A stretch of DNA of 64,000 bases from Methylosinus sp. LW4 (GTDB lineage Bacteria > Pseudomonadota > Alphaproteobacteria > Rhizobiales > Beijerinckiaceae): assembly GCF_000379125.1 (NCBI RefSeq), contig NZ_KB900626.1, forward strand, positions 560,014-624,013, given 5' to 3'. Positions 54,519 through 63,903 of the stretch are shown here, one piece after another. Each line of letters starts with the position of its first letter. The first letter of the stretch is position 1. The notes below the pieces were generated by a model. The model was not told the origin of the DNA, searched no databases, and worked only from the letters and a program-made list of their open reading frames with translations. The position numbers were made by a program, and so were the translations under genes.

Positions 54519-54785
54519 CCCGCAGTTCCGCGACGCACAGAAGACGGCCTTGCCATTCGTCGACACCGAGATCGTCAAGCGATCGGATGCGGCCAATGGC
54601 TTCGAGGTTCTGCCCCGCCGATGGGTCGTCGAAGAAGCTTTTCATGGCTTGGTCGCTGCCGAAGACCGGCCAAGGACTTCGAAAACCTCAATCGTAAGGC
54701 GCTGGCGTTTCTTCACCACGCCTCCATCCGTCTCATGCTCAGAAGGCTTTGTAATCAACCATTAAGTTCATGGACCGACTCTGAG
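54519..54785 (+). pseudogene. IS5 family transposase, 3' remnant
   Basis: Frames here read FRDAQKTALPFVDTEIVKRS, DAANGFEVLPRRWVVEEAFH and, after a shift, RPAKDFENLNRKALAFLHHA, then SIRLMLRRLCNQP. This matches the C-terminal third of the IS5 transposase at 44463-45299, and the right end GGACCGACTCTGAG is also preserved near 54773. The 5' two thirds are gone. Confidence 0.88.
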
Positions 54786-54896
54786 CAAAAGCCAAATCAC
54801 CCATCAATGCCTCCACATCGGAGACATTGAATCGCGCCTCACTCGCAACTAATAGGTTCTGAGCTTAGCCAAGTTGCGCGGCTCAAGTGCATATCG

Positions 54897-56162
54897 GTGA
54901 CTGAAATGTTCTTTGTATCTGGACTATGTGCAACATTACTTATTTTTAATCAAATATACATTGGCACAAATTTTTCTATAATCTGGCTACTGATAATTTT
55001 AGCTCCGTTGTTCTCGCATAAATTTAAGATATATCGTCGCTTTACGGGCTTACAGTTATTGCTTTTGCTATTTTTACTAAAGTTCATTATCGCTTTGAAC
55101 GGAGCCGCCGTTATTCGTTATTTGACATACATCGCATTTTTCGGGATAGGAACCGCGAGTATGAGGCGAAATCATTTCGACGAGTTTTTCAAGGGATTTC
55201 ATTGGGGTTTGGGAATCAATTTTGTTTTCGCGTGTGTGCAGGTGATCGGGAGACTAACCAAGTCGTATACAGCAACTTTACCTGTAGAGATATGGAACCC
55301 GGTTCTATGGCACGCGATTCTGGATGATGGTATGCTTAGCTTCTATCCGAGGGTTAGCGGATTTACGTTAGAGCCCGCTTATCTCGGAACATTATTGATA
55401 ATCGCAGCCGGATATCGGATGTTTATTCAGCATCGTCCCGTATTTTCTGGATTATATGGACTATATCTATCATTCAGCATAGTCCTCCTTGTAAATTCAC
55501 GAACTACTTTTTTCGCTTACGGCTGGCTGGTGGTGTGCAAGCTTCTAACAAAATTGAAAGGAGGAGTCATTACTAACGCAGCTGTATCAATAATTTACAT
55601 ATCATCATTTATATTAATTCCTTTAACAATAATATTAAGAACTGATACCGCTGATTTAAAAGTGGTTGCAGATGACGATATATCTGTGTTCGCTAGGATA
55701 GTTCCGCTTACATGGATAAGGGACGGGAATGGCTTATCTTTCGGAAATTATATATTCGGCGTGGGAGACTACAGAGCATATGCTGAAACTGTCAGTATGC
55801 CGAGCGTAATTTACGCGCTGTTTTCCTATCAAGGAGGATTGCTCGATTCTAAAAGCCTAGGAGGAGCGTATTTTTTTGATTTTGGACTGATTGGGTTAGT
55901 CTTGTTTATGCTTTCTGTGGCCATGGCTTGTCGATGGAACAGATTTGGCTTACTATATGCATCTCTAATAAACATAGCATTTTTCAATGTTTATGCCTTT
56001 TCCTGGCCATTATTTTGGCTGGCATTGATGGCTTGCGGACTAACTGGTGGGTCGATCGTTCATGGATCTGCTGCGACTAAATCACGCCGTCGCTCGGATC
56101 ACGTCAATAAAATTGAGCCATTACCTCTTACCGGGACAATGAAATGTTCTACAAGTCGATGA
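54897..56162 (+). CDS. Wzy-like polysaccharide polymerase (O-antigen ligase/polymerase superfamily)
   Basis: The protein of about 420 residues has around ten hydrophobic helices and a large periplasmic loop (roughly residues 255-315, DTADLKVVADDDISVFARIV to LSFGNYIFGVGDYRAY). The FTLEPAYLG motif resembles that of exopolysaccharide polymerases. It would polymerise undecaprenyl-linked repeat units on the periplasmic face. The frame opens with GTG at 54897; the ATG at 54906 is the alternative. It overlaps the next gene by 19 bases. Sequence identity among Wzy proteins is low, so the call rests on topology and context. GC content is low. Confidence 0.8.
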   Translation: MTEMFFVSGLCATLLIFNQIYIGTNFSIIWLLIILAPLFSHKFKIYRRFTGLQLLLLLFLLKFIIALNGAAVIRYLTYIAFFGIGTASMRRNHFDEFFKGFHWGLGINFVFACVQVIGRLTKSYTATLPVEIWNPVLWHAILDDGMLSFYPRVSGFTLEPAYLGTLLIIAAGYRMFIQHRPVFSGLYGLYLSFSIVLLVNSRTTFFAYGWLVVCKLLTKLKGGVITNAAVSIIYISSFILIPLTIILRTDTADLKVVADDDISVFARIVPLTWIRDGNGLSFGNYIFGVGDYRAYAETVSMPSVIYALFSYQGGLLDSKSLGGAYFFDFGLIGLVLFMLSVAMACRWNRFGLLYASLINIAFFNVYAFSWPLFWLALMACGLTGGSIVHGSAATKSRRRSDHVNKIEPLPLTGTMKCSTSR

Positions 56163-57907
56163 GATTGCGTCGAATTGCAAAGCGTGTGGTATTGTCGGCG
56201 ACGCTCTTAATATACATGGTCCCCAGTTTAGATTTTAAGGTTTCCGCACACGAGGATTTAGCGGCATGTGGCAAGATTTCTATCTCAACACGACCCGCGC
56301 CCAAAAGGGGAATGTCGCTTGCCGCAGGGATCGAAAGGCTCATCGCCTGTCGACGTGCCTTTCCACGTCATTCTGTACAAGTAAGTTTCGAGGCAGGCAC
56401 CTATTTTATTAGAGACCCTGTCAACATAGGGCCAGAGGCCTCAGGAGAGCTGGGGGCCGAAACAATATTTAAGCCCCTAGGCGACGGCGACGTATTCTTG
56501 AGTGGGGGAGTTCCTCTAACTCTTCACGAAAAGACGCCAACCACTTGGATTTTTGAAACATCTAAGCTGTGTGGTGGTGTGCCACAGCGAGCTTTGTATA
56601 TCAACGGACAGCGCCGTATCGCCTCAAGTGTTCCCAAGAATGGGCATTTTTACGTTAAGGAAGAAAGAGCGCGTAGGCAGGTCGATGGCCGAGCGATGGA
56701 CGCGATTGGATTTGGCGATGACTTCGATATGAATGCCGTGACGGTCAATGATCGGACCGAGGTTGTCGGCTATCATTATTGGTCCTCTTCGCGACACAGC
56801 CTTAATAATATTGAACGAGCGAGCCGCACGATCACGATCAACGGCCTTACGAGCCACACGGACATCTGGGCGCGATATGCGGTAAAAGAGAGGTATTATC
56901 TTTCGAACGCGCGTGATCGTGCTCTCGAACCAGGCCAGTGGTTCGACGACGGTGACCGCATCGAATATTATCCTACCTCACAAGAGGCGGAGGGAGCGCG
57001 CTCAACGCCGCCGGTGGTTGTGCTACCGTGCACTCCAAAGGTGTTGGAGATCGCAGAAGGCGCTCATGACATTGTTTTCGATGGAATTTCTTTCGAGCAT
57101 ACAGGCGATGCCCGTCGCGGTTATGCAATTACGCCAATGCAAGCAGCGATAGGCGATCAAATCAATGCGGCTGTCGCGATGAGGGATGCGCATCGCATCA
57201 TTTTTAAAAATGTCGACGTACACGGTACAGCTGATTTCGCCTTTTGGCTGGATCGTGCGACCACGGAAGCGAGCATTGTGTATAGCACTATGACCGCTTT
57301 GGGTGCCGGTGCCATTGCCATCGGCGAAATCGTTCCAACTAATCCGCAAACTCGGGTGGCCGTCGACGTGCGTGCGGGAAACAATATTGCGCATAATACA
57401 ATTAGAGACGGTGGTCTTGTCCATGAGGATGCGGTGGCTATATGGATTGGCGACGTGGGAGGCAACAAGATCGCTGAAAATGTGATTGAGAACTTCGGTT
57501 ACACTGCAATTTCGGTCGGATGGCCTACGGGGGCACGCCAATCAAGAGGAAATCTTATCGAGAATAATCGAATCTCCAACATCGGTCGTGGGCTGTTGTC
57601 GGACCTCGGTGGCATCTACACGCTCGGGGATCTCGCGGAGACGGTCATTCGCGGCAACAAAATCGATAATGTGCGCCACGCTGCTTACGGGGGCTTCGGC
57701 ATTTACCTCGACCGCGAGTCGAGCGGGGTAGAGGTTTCTACCAACGAAGTGAGGAATACGGGCGATGCGCCGATCGCGCTTCACTTCGCTCAGTCCAATC
57801 GCATCGTCGAAAACAGGTTATGCGCGGTTGAAGGAAGGCCCGCGATACTCGTCATTAAGGCAGGCAAGGCAGAAAATGTCATTGGCAATAATCTCTGCGC
57901 GAATTAG
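56144..57907 (+). CDS. Exported right-handed beta-helix protein (pectate-lyase fold)
   Basis: The 587-residue protein has a basic start and hydrophobic signal segment (VVLSATLLIYMVPSLDFKVSA). Residues 60-140 hold the cap (VQVSFEAGTYFIRDPVNIG). From about 310 onward the parallel beta-helix repeats appear: HDIVFDGISFEHTG, HRIIFKNVDVHGT, NNIAHNTIRDGG, NKIAENVIENFGYTAI, NLIENNRISNIG, TVIRGNKIDNVRHA and GVEVSTNEVRNTG. Such proteins in polysaccharide clusters are often lyases or epimerases acting on the polymer, for example to control chain length. The catalytic residues are not identifiable. It starts inside the end of the polymerase gene, so the two are coupled. Confidence 0.85.
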   Translation: MFYKSMRLRRIAKRVVLSATLLIYMVPSLDFKVSAHEDLAACGKISISTRPAPKRGMSLAAGIERLIACRRAFPRHSVQVSFEAGTYFIRDPVNIGPEASGELGAETIFKPLGDGDVFLSGGVPLTLHEKTPTTWIFETSKLCGGVPQRALYINGQRRIASSVPKNGHFYVKEERARRQVDGRAMDAIGFGDDFDMNAVTVNDRTEVVGYHYWSSSRHSLNNIERASRTITINGLTSHTDIWARYAVKERYYLSNARDRALEPGQWFDDGDRIEYYPTSQEAEGARSTPPVVVLPCTPKVLEIAEGAHDIVFDGISFEHTGDARRGYAITPMQAAIGDQINAAVAMRDAHRIIFKNVDVHGTADFAFWLDRATTEASIVYSTMTALGAGAIAIGEIVPTNPQTRVAVDVRAGNNIAHNTIRDGGLVHEDAVAIWIGDVGGNKIAENVIENFGYTAISVGWPTGARQSRGNLIENNRISNIGRGLLSDLGGIYTLGDLAETVIRGNKIDNVRHAAYGGFGIYLDRESSGVEVSTNEVRNTGDAPIALHFAQSNRIVENRLCAVEGRPAILVIKAGKAENVIGNNLCAN

Positions 57908-57940
57908 AGCATCGTCCGCGCATGGCGATTCAATAAAGCG

Positions 57941-58952
57941 GAGTGGATTCCCATATCTGAAGCGGAACAGCGATCGGGGGGTGAACGGCGCGATCGGCTG
58001 GGAGGGTATCATGGCGCTGTCTATGGATCTTCGCGAGAAGGTGATGAAGGCGATCCGGGGCGGGATGTCCTGCCGACAGGCGGCGGCGAGGTTCGACATC
58101 GGACCGTCGACCGGCGTGCGCCGAGGTTACCGGCGATGTCGCCCCGGCGAAAATGGGCGGCGACTGGAGATCGGGACGCATCGAGGCGCGCGCCGATTTC
58201 ATTCTCGCGCAGACAAAAGAAAAGCCGGACATGACGATGATCGAGCTGAACGACGCGCTCAGTGAGCGTCGCGACTTCGCGGTCGGCCATCGGACCATGT
58301 GGCGGTTCCTGGCGCGCCATGGGATCCCGCGCAAGAAGAAGACGGGCCACGCTGCGGAGCAGGAGAGGGGCGATATCGCAGCGGCGCGAGAGGAATGGTT
58401 CGAGGGCGAGCTCGATCTCGACCCGGAAACGCTCGTTCTTATTGACGAGGCGAGCATCTCGACGAACATGGCGCGGCGCTTCGGCCGCGCGCCGTGTGGT
58501 GAGCGTTGCCGGGCTTCGGTCCCGTTCGGACATTGGAAGACGACGACACTAATCATGGCGTTGCGCGTCGATCGCATCGACGCGCCAATGACGATCGACG
58601 GCGCGCTCGAGGGCCGCTCCTTCCTGGCCTATGTCGAGGAGGTTCTGGTGCCGACGCTCTGCGTGGGAGAGGTCGTCGTGCTGGACAATGTCAGGACTCA
58701 CAAGGTCGGCGGCGTGCGGGAGGCGATCGAAGCGAAAGGCGCGAAGGTCCTTTATCTTCCACCCTATTCGCCGGACTTCAGCCCGATCGAAAAACCCTTC
58801 TCGAGATCAAGTCGGTCTTCCAGTGCATCGCGGCGCGCACAGTCGATGCGCTCGAAGCGGCGGTTGCCCAGGCCCTGCGAAGCGTCACGCCGAGCGAATG
58901 CGCAAATTACTTCGCCGCATCCGGCTACGATGCAGATTGATAGGATTCCGCT
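57941..58952 (+). pseudogene. IS630 family element with frameshifted transposase
   Basis: Imperfect inverted ends GAGTGGATTCCCAT (57941) and ATAGGATTCCGCTC (58939-58952) bound the element. The transposase starts at 58011 after GGAGGG (MALSMDLREKVMKAIRGGMS, AAARFDIGPST). It shifts frame near 58110-58150 for the main part (KPDMTMIELNDALSER, VLIDEASISTNMARRFGRAP, VVVLDNVRTHKVGGVREAIE, PYSPDFSPIE). It shifts back near 58795 for the tail (IKSVFQCIAARTVDALEAAV). The DDE residues are present but split between frames. It is a different IS630 lineage from the copies at 48610 and 60490. Confidence 0.85.
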
Positions 58953-58965
58953 CTAGACCTATAAC

Positions 58966-60462
58966 ATGCAAAGGCGTGAAATGAATCGTCGCTCCCTAGA
59001 AGTAAACTTCGTAATTAACATCCTTGGATCGATAGCACCTTTATTTATCTCGCTTGTCACCGTTCCGTTATATATGCGTCAAATCGGCGATAGCCGGTAT
59101 GGTGTAATGTCAATCGTATGGGTGATGCTTGGCTATTTTGGATTTTTGGACTTAGGTTTGTCTCGCGCTGCTGCAAATTCGCTTTCAAGACTCAAAGACA
59201 ACGAGGCGGACAAAAGAGGCAACATAATAGTTACCGGTTTAATCCTGAATATTGGTATGGGGGTGCTTGGAAGTCTTCTTCTTGCGACGACTGGGGGATA
59301 TCTCCTTAGCGATATATTGAGAATTTCGGATGAACTAAGGCATGAAGTCGCCATTGCTTTTCCGTGGATAGTATGCCTTTTCCCTTTAGCGCTCTTGTCC
59401 GGCTTTGGAATTGGTGTAATTGAATCGCGTGAAAATTTCCTAATTGTAAATATCATTCAATTTTTTGGGACTGCAGCCGGACAGATATTACCCATAGTTT
59501 TGGCATTCCTTGTAGACCCCTCGCTGGCGGTGGTCATCCCTGCGGCTGTCATCTCCCGCGGCGTGTGCATGCTTGTGTTGCTACTTGCCGCTTTCCGCGG
59601 CGAGGGTTTTTTTGGGGGGGGAGCATTTGACGCTTTACAAGCAAAGAAGCTACTGAGCTATGGAGGATGGGTGAGTGCATCTAGTATTATTGGCCCTATT
59701 CTTCTTTCTTTTGACCAATTTGTGATTGGAGCAGTTCTGGGGGTCGCAACAATCCCTCTGTACGCAATTCCAATGAGTCTTGTCTCGCGTGGTCAGATAT
59801 TTGCAGGGGCGTTAATCAGAACATTGTTTCCAAGAATCTCAAGTCTCTCAAATGAGGATGCTCGCATACTATCTTTCCAATCACTTAGTTTTTTGTTGTT
59901 TGGGTATGGTGCCGTATGTGCGGCAGCGATGGTTTTGTCACCCGCCTTTTTTAGTAAATGGATAAGTAATGAATTCGCGGCTAGCGCGGTCCCAGTAGTG
60001 GAGATTCTATTCGTCGGTGCTTGGGTCAATGGCATCGCATATGTTCCCTATGGGCTATTGCAGGGAAGGGGACGGCCGGATATAACAGCAAAATGCCATA
60101 TCATCGAATTGATTCCATTCATTGTGATAATTTCTATCTTAACATCAGTTTTTGGGATTATAGGTGCCGCGGTTGCTTGGAGTCTTCGTTGCGCGATCGA
60201 CGCGTTGCTGTTATTGTATGCTGCCCGCATGTTTAACTTGAAAACAGTGCTAGACATTTTGATTGTGCTGGCCGTGCTTGTGCTTTCGGCCGTTTTCAGC
60301 CAAGTTCTCGGTGATAGGTTTGCCGCAGCCTTTGGCAGCGCGATCGTGCTTTTTTTCGGAACGGCAGCTATCGGAGGCGTTCGGTACCCTGTAGTAGTGC
60401 GATTCATGCTTAATTCTCGCTTGAGGTCGATCTCAAATCTTGAGCACGGAGCGGAGACATAA
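58966..60462 (+). CDS. Wzx-type polysaccharide flippase
   Basis: The 498-residue membrane protein of the MOP/PST superfamily has about 12-14 helices. It opens with FVINILGSIAPLFISLVTVP and YMRQIGDSRYGVMSIVWVML, followed by the conserved YFGFLDLGLSRAAANSLSRL region. It would move lipid-linked repeat units across the inner membrane to the Wzy-like polymerase. It is AT-rich like the other native cluster genes and lies between two IS630 elements: one ends 14 bases before its start and the next begins 28 bases after its stop. An ATG five codons in is an alternative start. Confidence 0.92.
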   Translation: MQRREMNRRSLEVNFVINILGSIAPLFISLVTVPLYMRQIGDSRYGVMSIVWVMLGYFGFLDLGLSRAAANSLSRLKDNEADKRGNIIVTGLILNIGMGVLGSLLLATTGGYLLSDILRISDELRHEVAIAFPWIVCLFPLALLSGFGIGVIESRENFLIVNIIQFFGTAAGQILPIVLAFLVDPSLAVVIPAAVISRGVCMLVLLLAAFRGEGFFGGGAFDALQAKKLLSYGGWVSASSIIGPILLSFDQFVIGAVLGVATIPLYAIPMSLVSRGQIFAGALIRTLFPRISSLSNEDARILSFQSLSFLLFGYGAVCAAAMVLSPAFFSKWISNEFAASAVPVVEILFVGAWVNGIAYVPYGLLQGRGRPDITAKCHIIELIPFIVIISILTSVFGIIGAAVAWSLRCAIDALLLLYAARMFNLKTVLDILIVLAVLVLSAVFSQVLGDRFAAAFGSAIVLFFGTAAIGGVRYPVVVRFMLNSRLRSISNLEHGAET

Positions 60463-60489
60463 GGGCGCTTTCGTGCCGCCCGACCCGTC

Positions 60490-61614
60490 TAGTGCACCGA
60501 CTCAGACGGAAGGCGCGGGAACTCGGGCCAGCTTGTCGAAATCGGTCTTGTCTGGCTTTGTCCAGATGGAAGGCTCGGCGAATTTGTTGTGTGCGTCATG
60601 TAGCGAGCGATCTCGGCTTCGAGCTCGGGCACGGATTCGAACACGCCGCGACGTATTTTTCGGCGGGGGATCGTCGAGAAAAGCCCCTCGATGGCTTTTA
60701 GCCACGAAGCGGAGGTTGCCGTGAAGTGAAAGGTCCAGCGTGGATGATAGGCGAGCCACTTCATCACGGCGGGATGCTTATGGGTCGCGTAACTGTCGAG
60801 GATGGCGTGGATGACCTTGCCCTCCGGCGCGGCGCGCTCGACCGCGGAGAGAAAGCGGATGAACTCCTGATGCCGATGCTGCTTCACGCCGCGGCCGATG
60901 ACGGTTCCGTGCAGAATATCGAGCGCGGCGAACAGGGTGGTCGTGCCGTTTCTCTTGTAGTCGTGGGTCATGGTCCCGCATTTTCCGGGTTTGAGCGGCA
61001 GGCCGGGCTGTGTACGCTCGAGCGCCTGGATATGGCTCTTCTCGTCGATGGAGACCACGACGGCGTGAGTCGGCGGGTCCATATAGAGGCCGACGACATC
61101 CTCGACCTTCTCGGCAAATTGTGGATCGGTCGACCGCTCGAAGGTTCGGATGCGATGCGGCTGGAGGCGATGCTTCTCCCAGAGGCGCTGCACCGCCCGC
61201 AGCGAGATCCCCATGATTTTCGCCATGGCGCGGCCTGTCCAATGAGTGGCGGCGCCGGGCGGCTCCGAGCGGGTCAATTCGAGAACTCTGGCGACGAGCT
61301 TCGCGTCGAGCGGGGCGCGGCGCGGCTTGCGGGTCTCGTCGCGCAACAGGCCATCGACGCCCTCTTCGCCATAACGCTGCTGTCAGCGCCAGGCCGCCGG
61401 ACGGCTGACGCCGGCGGGCCGGGCGATCTCCAGAACCGGAAGCCGCTCGGCCGAAAAGAGCCCGATCTTTGCACGCTGGATATGTTTGAGCGCCCGAGAG
61501 CCATCAGAGGCGATCGCGCCCAGTCCCGAAGGATGCTTCTGACTGTTTGGGCCATGAGCCCAGGCTCGCACGCCGAGCTGCAATTGTGAATCCTATGTCG
61601 GTATCAGTGCACTA
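60490..61614 (-). mobile_element. IS630 family element, near full length but decayed
   Basis: Both ends start TAGTGCAC, with TA at 60490-60491 and 61613-61614 as the expected target duplication. The minus-strand transposase has a frameshift near its N terminus, a TGA at 61381-61383 in place of the tryptophan codon of WRWQQRYGEE, and a frameshift near 60590 before EPSIWTKPDKTDFDKLARV. The catalytic region is readable (VSIDEKSHIQALERTQPGLP, HAILDSYATHKHPAVMKWL, SWLKAIEGLFS). The truncated copy at 48610 is the same family and retains TGG at the mutated position. Confidence 0.88.
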
Positions 61615-61639
61615 GGTTTACTTTGTAAGGTGAACAGGG

Positions 61640-62431
61640 ATGTCAAATAAAATTTCCGGTGAGTTTGAACTGGCAGAGGGCGATCCGCTTCGATACGAGC
61701 GGTCGCTCGATATGAACTCCTTGGACCCGTTCGAGTCGGATGCAATTATCTGCGAACTAATTCCGCCAGGCAGTCGGGTTCTTGAAATAGGCTGCGGAAC
61801 TGGGTCGCTGCTGAAATTGATACAAGCTAACCTTGCGACGGAGGTAATTGGCGTCGAACCTAATGAAGAGCGGGCTGTCTCTGCTCGCAGTAAAGGGCTA
61901 ATGGTAACAACTGGTATCGCTACGTCTGAGTTTCTCGAATCTGTTGGTACATTTGATGTGATTATATTTGCAGACGTGTTAGAGCATTTACAATATCCCG
62001 GTGAGACACTTTTGCGCGTTCGAGAAAGTATTAGACCTGGTGGAATTGTAATTGCTTCTGTACCAAATGTCGCGCATTGGTCAATAAGACTATCGCTTGC
62101 GTTTGGATTCTTTGAATATAAGTCTACTGGTCTTATGGACTATACGCATCTAAGATGGTTCACGGCAAGCAGTTTTAGTCTATTGTTCCATAATTCTGGT
62201 TACAATATTCGATGCTCAAGGAGGTCGCACGGGTATTGGATGATAAATGCTTACAGATCATCTTGGCCATTTAGCTTCATCTCTGACGCGATAAAAAGAC
62301 CACTACTAAAATGGGCTGTCCGTGCATTTCCAAATTTGTTTGGCTATCAGCATATAATATCAGCGTCTGTTGCATCGAATCGAAATATGATCCGCCGCGA
62401 GGCGGATACATATCAACATAACCACGGATGA
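61640..62431 (+). CDS. Class I SAM-dependent methyltransferase
   Basis: The 263-residue protein has the SAM-binding glycine loop VLEIGCGTGSLLKLI, the acidic residue after strand 2 (VIGVEPNEERAV), and IIFADVLEHLQYPGETLLRVRESIRPGG, the Methyltransf_23/11 pattern with FADVLEHL. Proteins of this type in polysaccharide clusters methylate sugars or cap the chain end. It overlaps the WbsX-like gene by 4 bases (if that gene starts at its first ATG) and so belongs to the same transcript. The acceptor is unknown. Confidence 0.9.
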   Translation: MSNKISGEFELAEGDPLRYERSLDMNSLDPFESDAIICELIPPGSRVLEIGCGTGSLLKLIQANLATEVIGVEPNEERAVSARSKGLMVTTGIATSEFLESVGTFDVIIFADVLEHLQYPGETLLRVRESIRPGGIVIASVPNVAHWSIRLSLAFGFFEYKSTGLMDYTHLRWFTASSFSLLFHNSGYNIRCSRRSHGYWMINAYRSSWPFSFISDAIKRPLLKWAVRAFPNLFGYQHIISASVASNRNMIRREADTYQHNHG

Positions 62432-63756
62432 TGGGCGGGGCAAGTATGGACTTTTTTGAACACATCCAACAGAACACATCTGCCGGGGCGCTTTACGAGG
62501 GTTGTATAAAAAATTCTGGAGTGCGGTTAGATCAGCATGTGAGACTTATCGCATACTATCTACCTCAGTTTCATGCGATACCCGAAAACGATCGTTGGTG
62601 GGGAAAAGGCTTCACGGAATGGACAAATGTAACGAAAGCTATCCCGAGATTTGTCGGGCATTATCAGCCACGTTTGCCCGGCGAGTTGGGGTTCTATGAT
62701 CTTACAAATGTAGATATTCTGAGGCGGCAGGCTGAGTTAGCTAAGTCATGTGGTATATATGGGTTCTGTTTCCATTATTATTGGTTCGGCGGGGCGCGGC
62801 TATTAGAAAGGCCCCTGGATTTGTTTTTAGAAAATCAAGATTTAGATATTCCGTTTTGTATCAATTGGGCTAACGAAAACTGGACGCGTCGTTGGGATGG
62901 GCTTGAGCAACAGGTCTTAAAAGAGCAACATTACTCGCCAAAAGATGACCTGGAATTTGCGAAGTCGTTGGAGCCGCTGTTTCGGGATCGACGTTATATA
63001 AAAATTAATGGCAGACCTCTATTGATGCTTTATAAGCCTCTCCTTCTTCCCGATGCTCGAACAACCGTGATGCGTTGGCGCTCGCACTTTGTGGAAAAAG
63101 GTTTAGGTAATCCATATATAATCATGCCTCAAATGCAAGGTGACGAGGATCCGCGGCTCTATGGAATGGATGCTGCTGCCGGCTTTCCGCCGCATCTATC
63201 TGGGTTTAATGAACTACCCACGGATGTCGAGTCGCTCGATCTGCTCGACCCGAATTATCGTGGCCGCGTTGTAGAATATGATCGGATGATCGAGAATGCG
63301 CTCTCGATTCGTCCCACCGAGTATCGTTACTTTCCTGGCGTTTGCCCGTCTTGGGATAACGAAGCTAGACGACCAGGTGCGGGCCAATGCTTTGCTGGCT
63401 CGACTCCAGAAAAATACGGGCAATGGCTTGCGAGCGCTTGTGAATACGTATTGGAGGCAGAGACGCCTGACGAACGTATTGTATTTGTTAACGCCTGGAA
63501 CGAATGGGCCGAGGGCGCTTATTTGGAGCCCGATAGACATTACGGATATGCTTATCTCGCGGAGACCGCTCGGGTAATGAGGAGGTTAAAGCCGTCAACG
63601 AAAACTCGTCCATCAAAGATCATGCCCGCAGAAATTTTTGTAGCGCGTTCGCGAGAAGGGCGATTGGGACCTGTCCGGTGGAAAAAATTCTTAAAGCGAG
63701 GAATCAATCGATTCGCGGATAGGCTGGAGAATCTCGCACGGAGCCTTCGTGTCTGA
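62428..63756 (+). CDS. WbsX-like protein (GH99-type fold, putative glycosyltransferase)
   Basis: The 442-residue protein contains the WbsX core: RLIAYYLPQFHAIPENDRWW, GKGFTEWTNVTKA, GIYGFCFHYYWFGGARLLE, PFCINWANENWTRRWDG and later FVNAWNEWAEGAYLEPD. This family is annotated as glycosyltransferase WbsX in Shigella-type O-antigen clusters, but its fold is glycoside hydrolase-like (GH99) and the activity is not proven. A shorter start at the ATG before DFFEHI (62446) has GGGGCAAGT before it and is plausible. The basic C-terminal tail (RWKKFLKRGINRF) is typical. A second member starts 150 bases downstream. Confidence 0.9.
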   Translation: MMGGASMDFFEHIQQNTSAGALYEGCIKNSGVRLDQHVRLIAYYLPQFHAIPENDRWWGKGFTEWTNVTKAIPRFVGHYQPRLPGELGFYDLTNVDILRRQAELAKSCGIYGFCFHYYWFGGARLLERPLDLFLENQDLDIPFCINWANENWTRRWDGLEQQVLKEQHYSPKDDLEFAKSLEPLFRDRRYIKINGRPLLMLYKPLLLPDARTTVMRWRSHFVEKGLGNPYIIMPQMQGDEDPRLYGMDAAAGFPPHLSGFNELPTDVESLDLLDPNYRGRVVEYDRMIENALSIRPTEYRYFPGVCPSWDNEARRPGAGQCFAGSTPEKYGQWLASACEYVLEAETPDERIVFVNAWNEWAEGAYLEPDRHYGYAYLAETARVMRRLKPSTKTRPSKIMPAEIFVARSREGRLGPVRWKKFLKRGINRFADRLENLARSLRV

Positions 63757-63903
63757 GTGGGACTTGTTACCAAAGGCGATTCGGCGTTGTCTTCTGTCGG
63801 GTCAAAAAATTACATTCGAGTGGCCTTGCTCCGGTGATGTGGAAGCGGATAAAATCACGTAATGATCGGCGTATCATCGTCATTCGGCCATGAGGATCGC
63901 GTA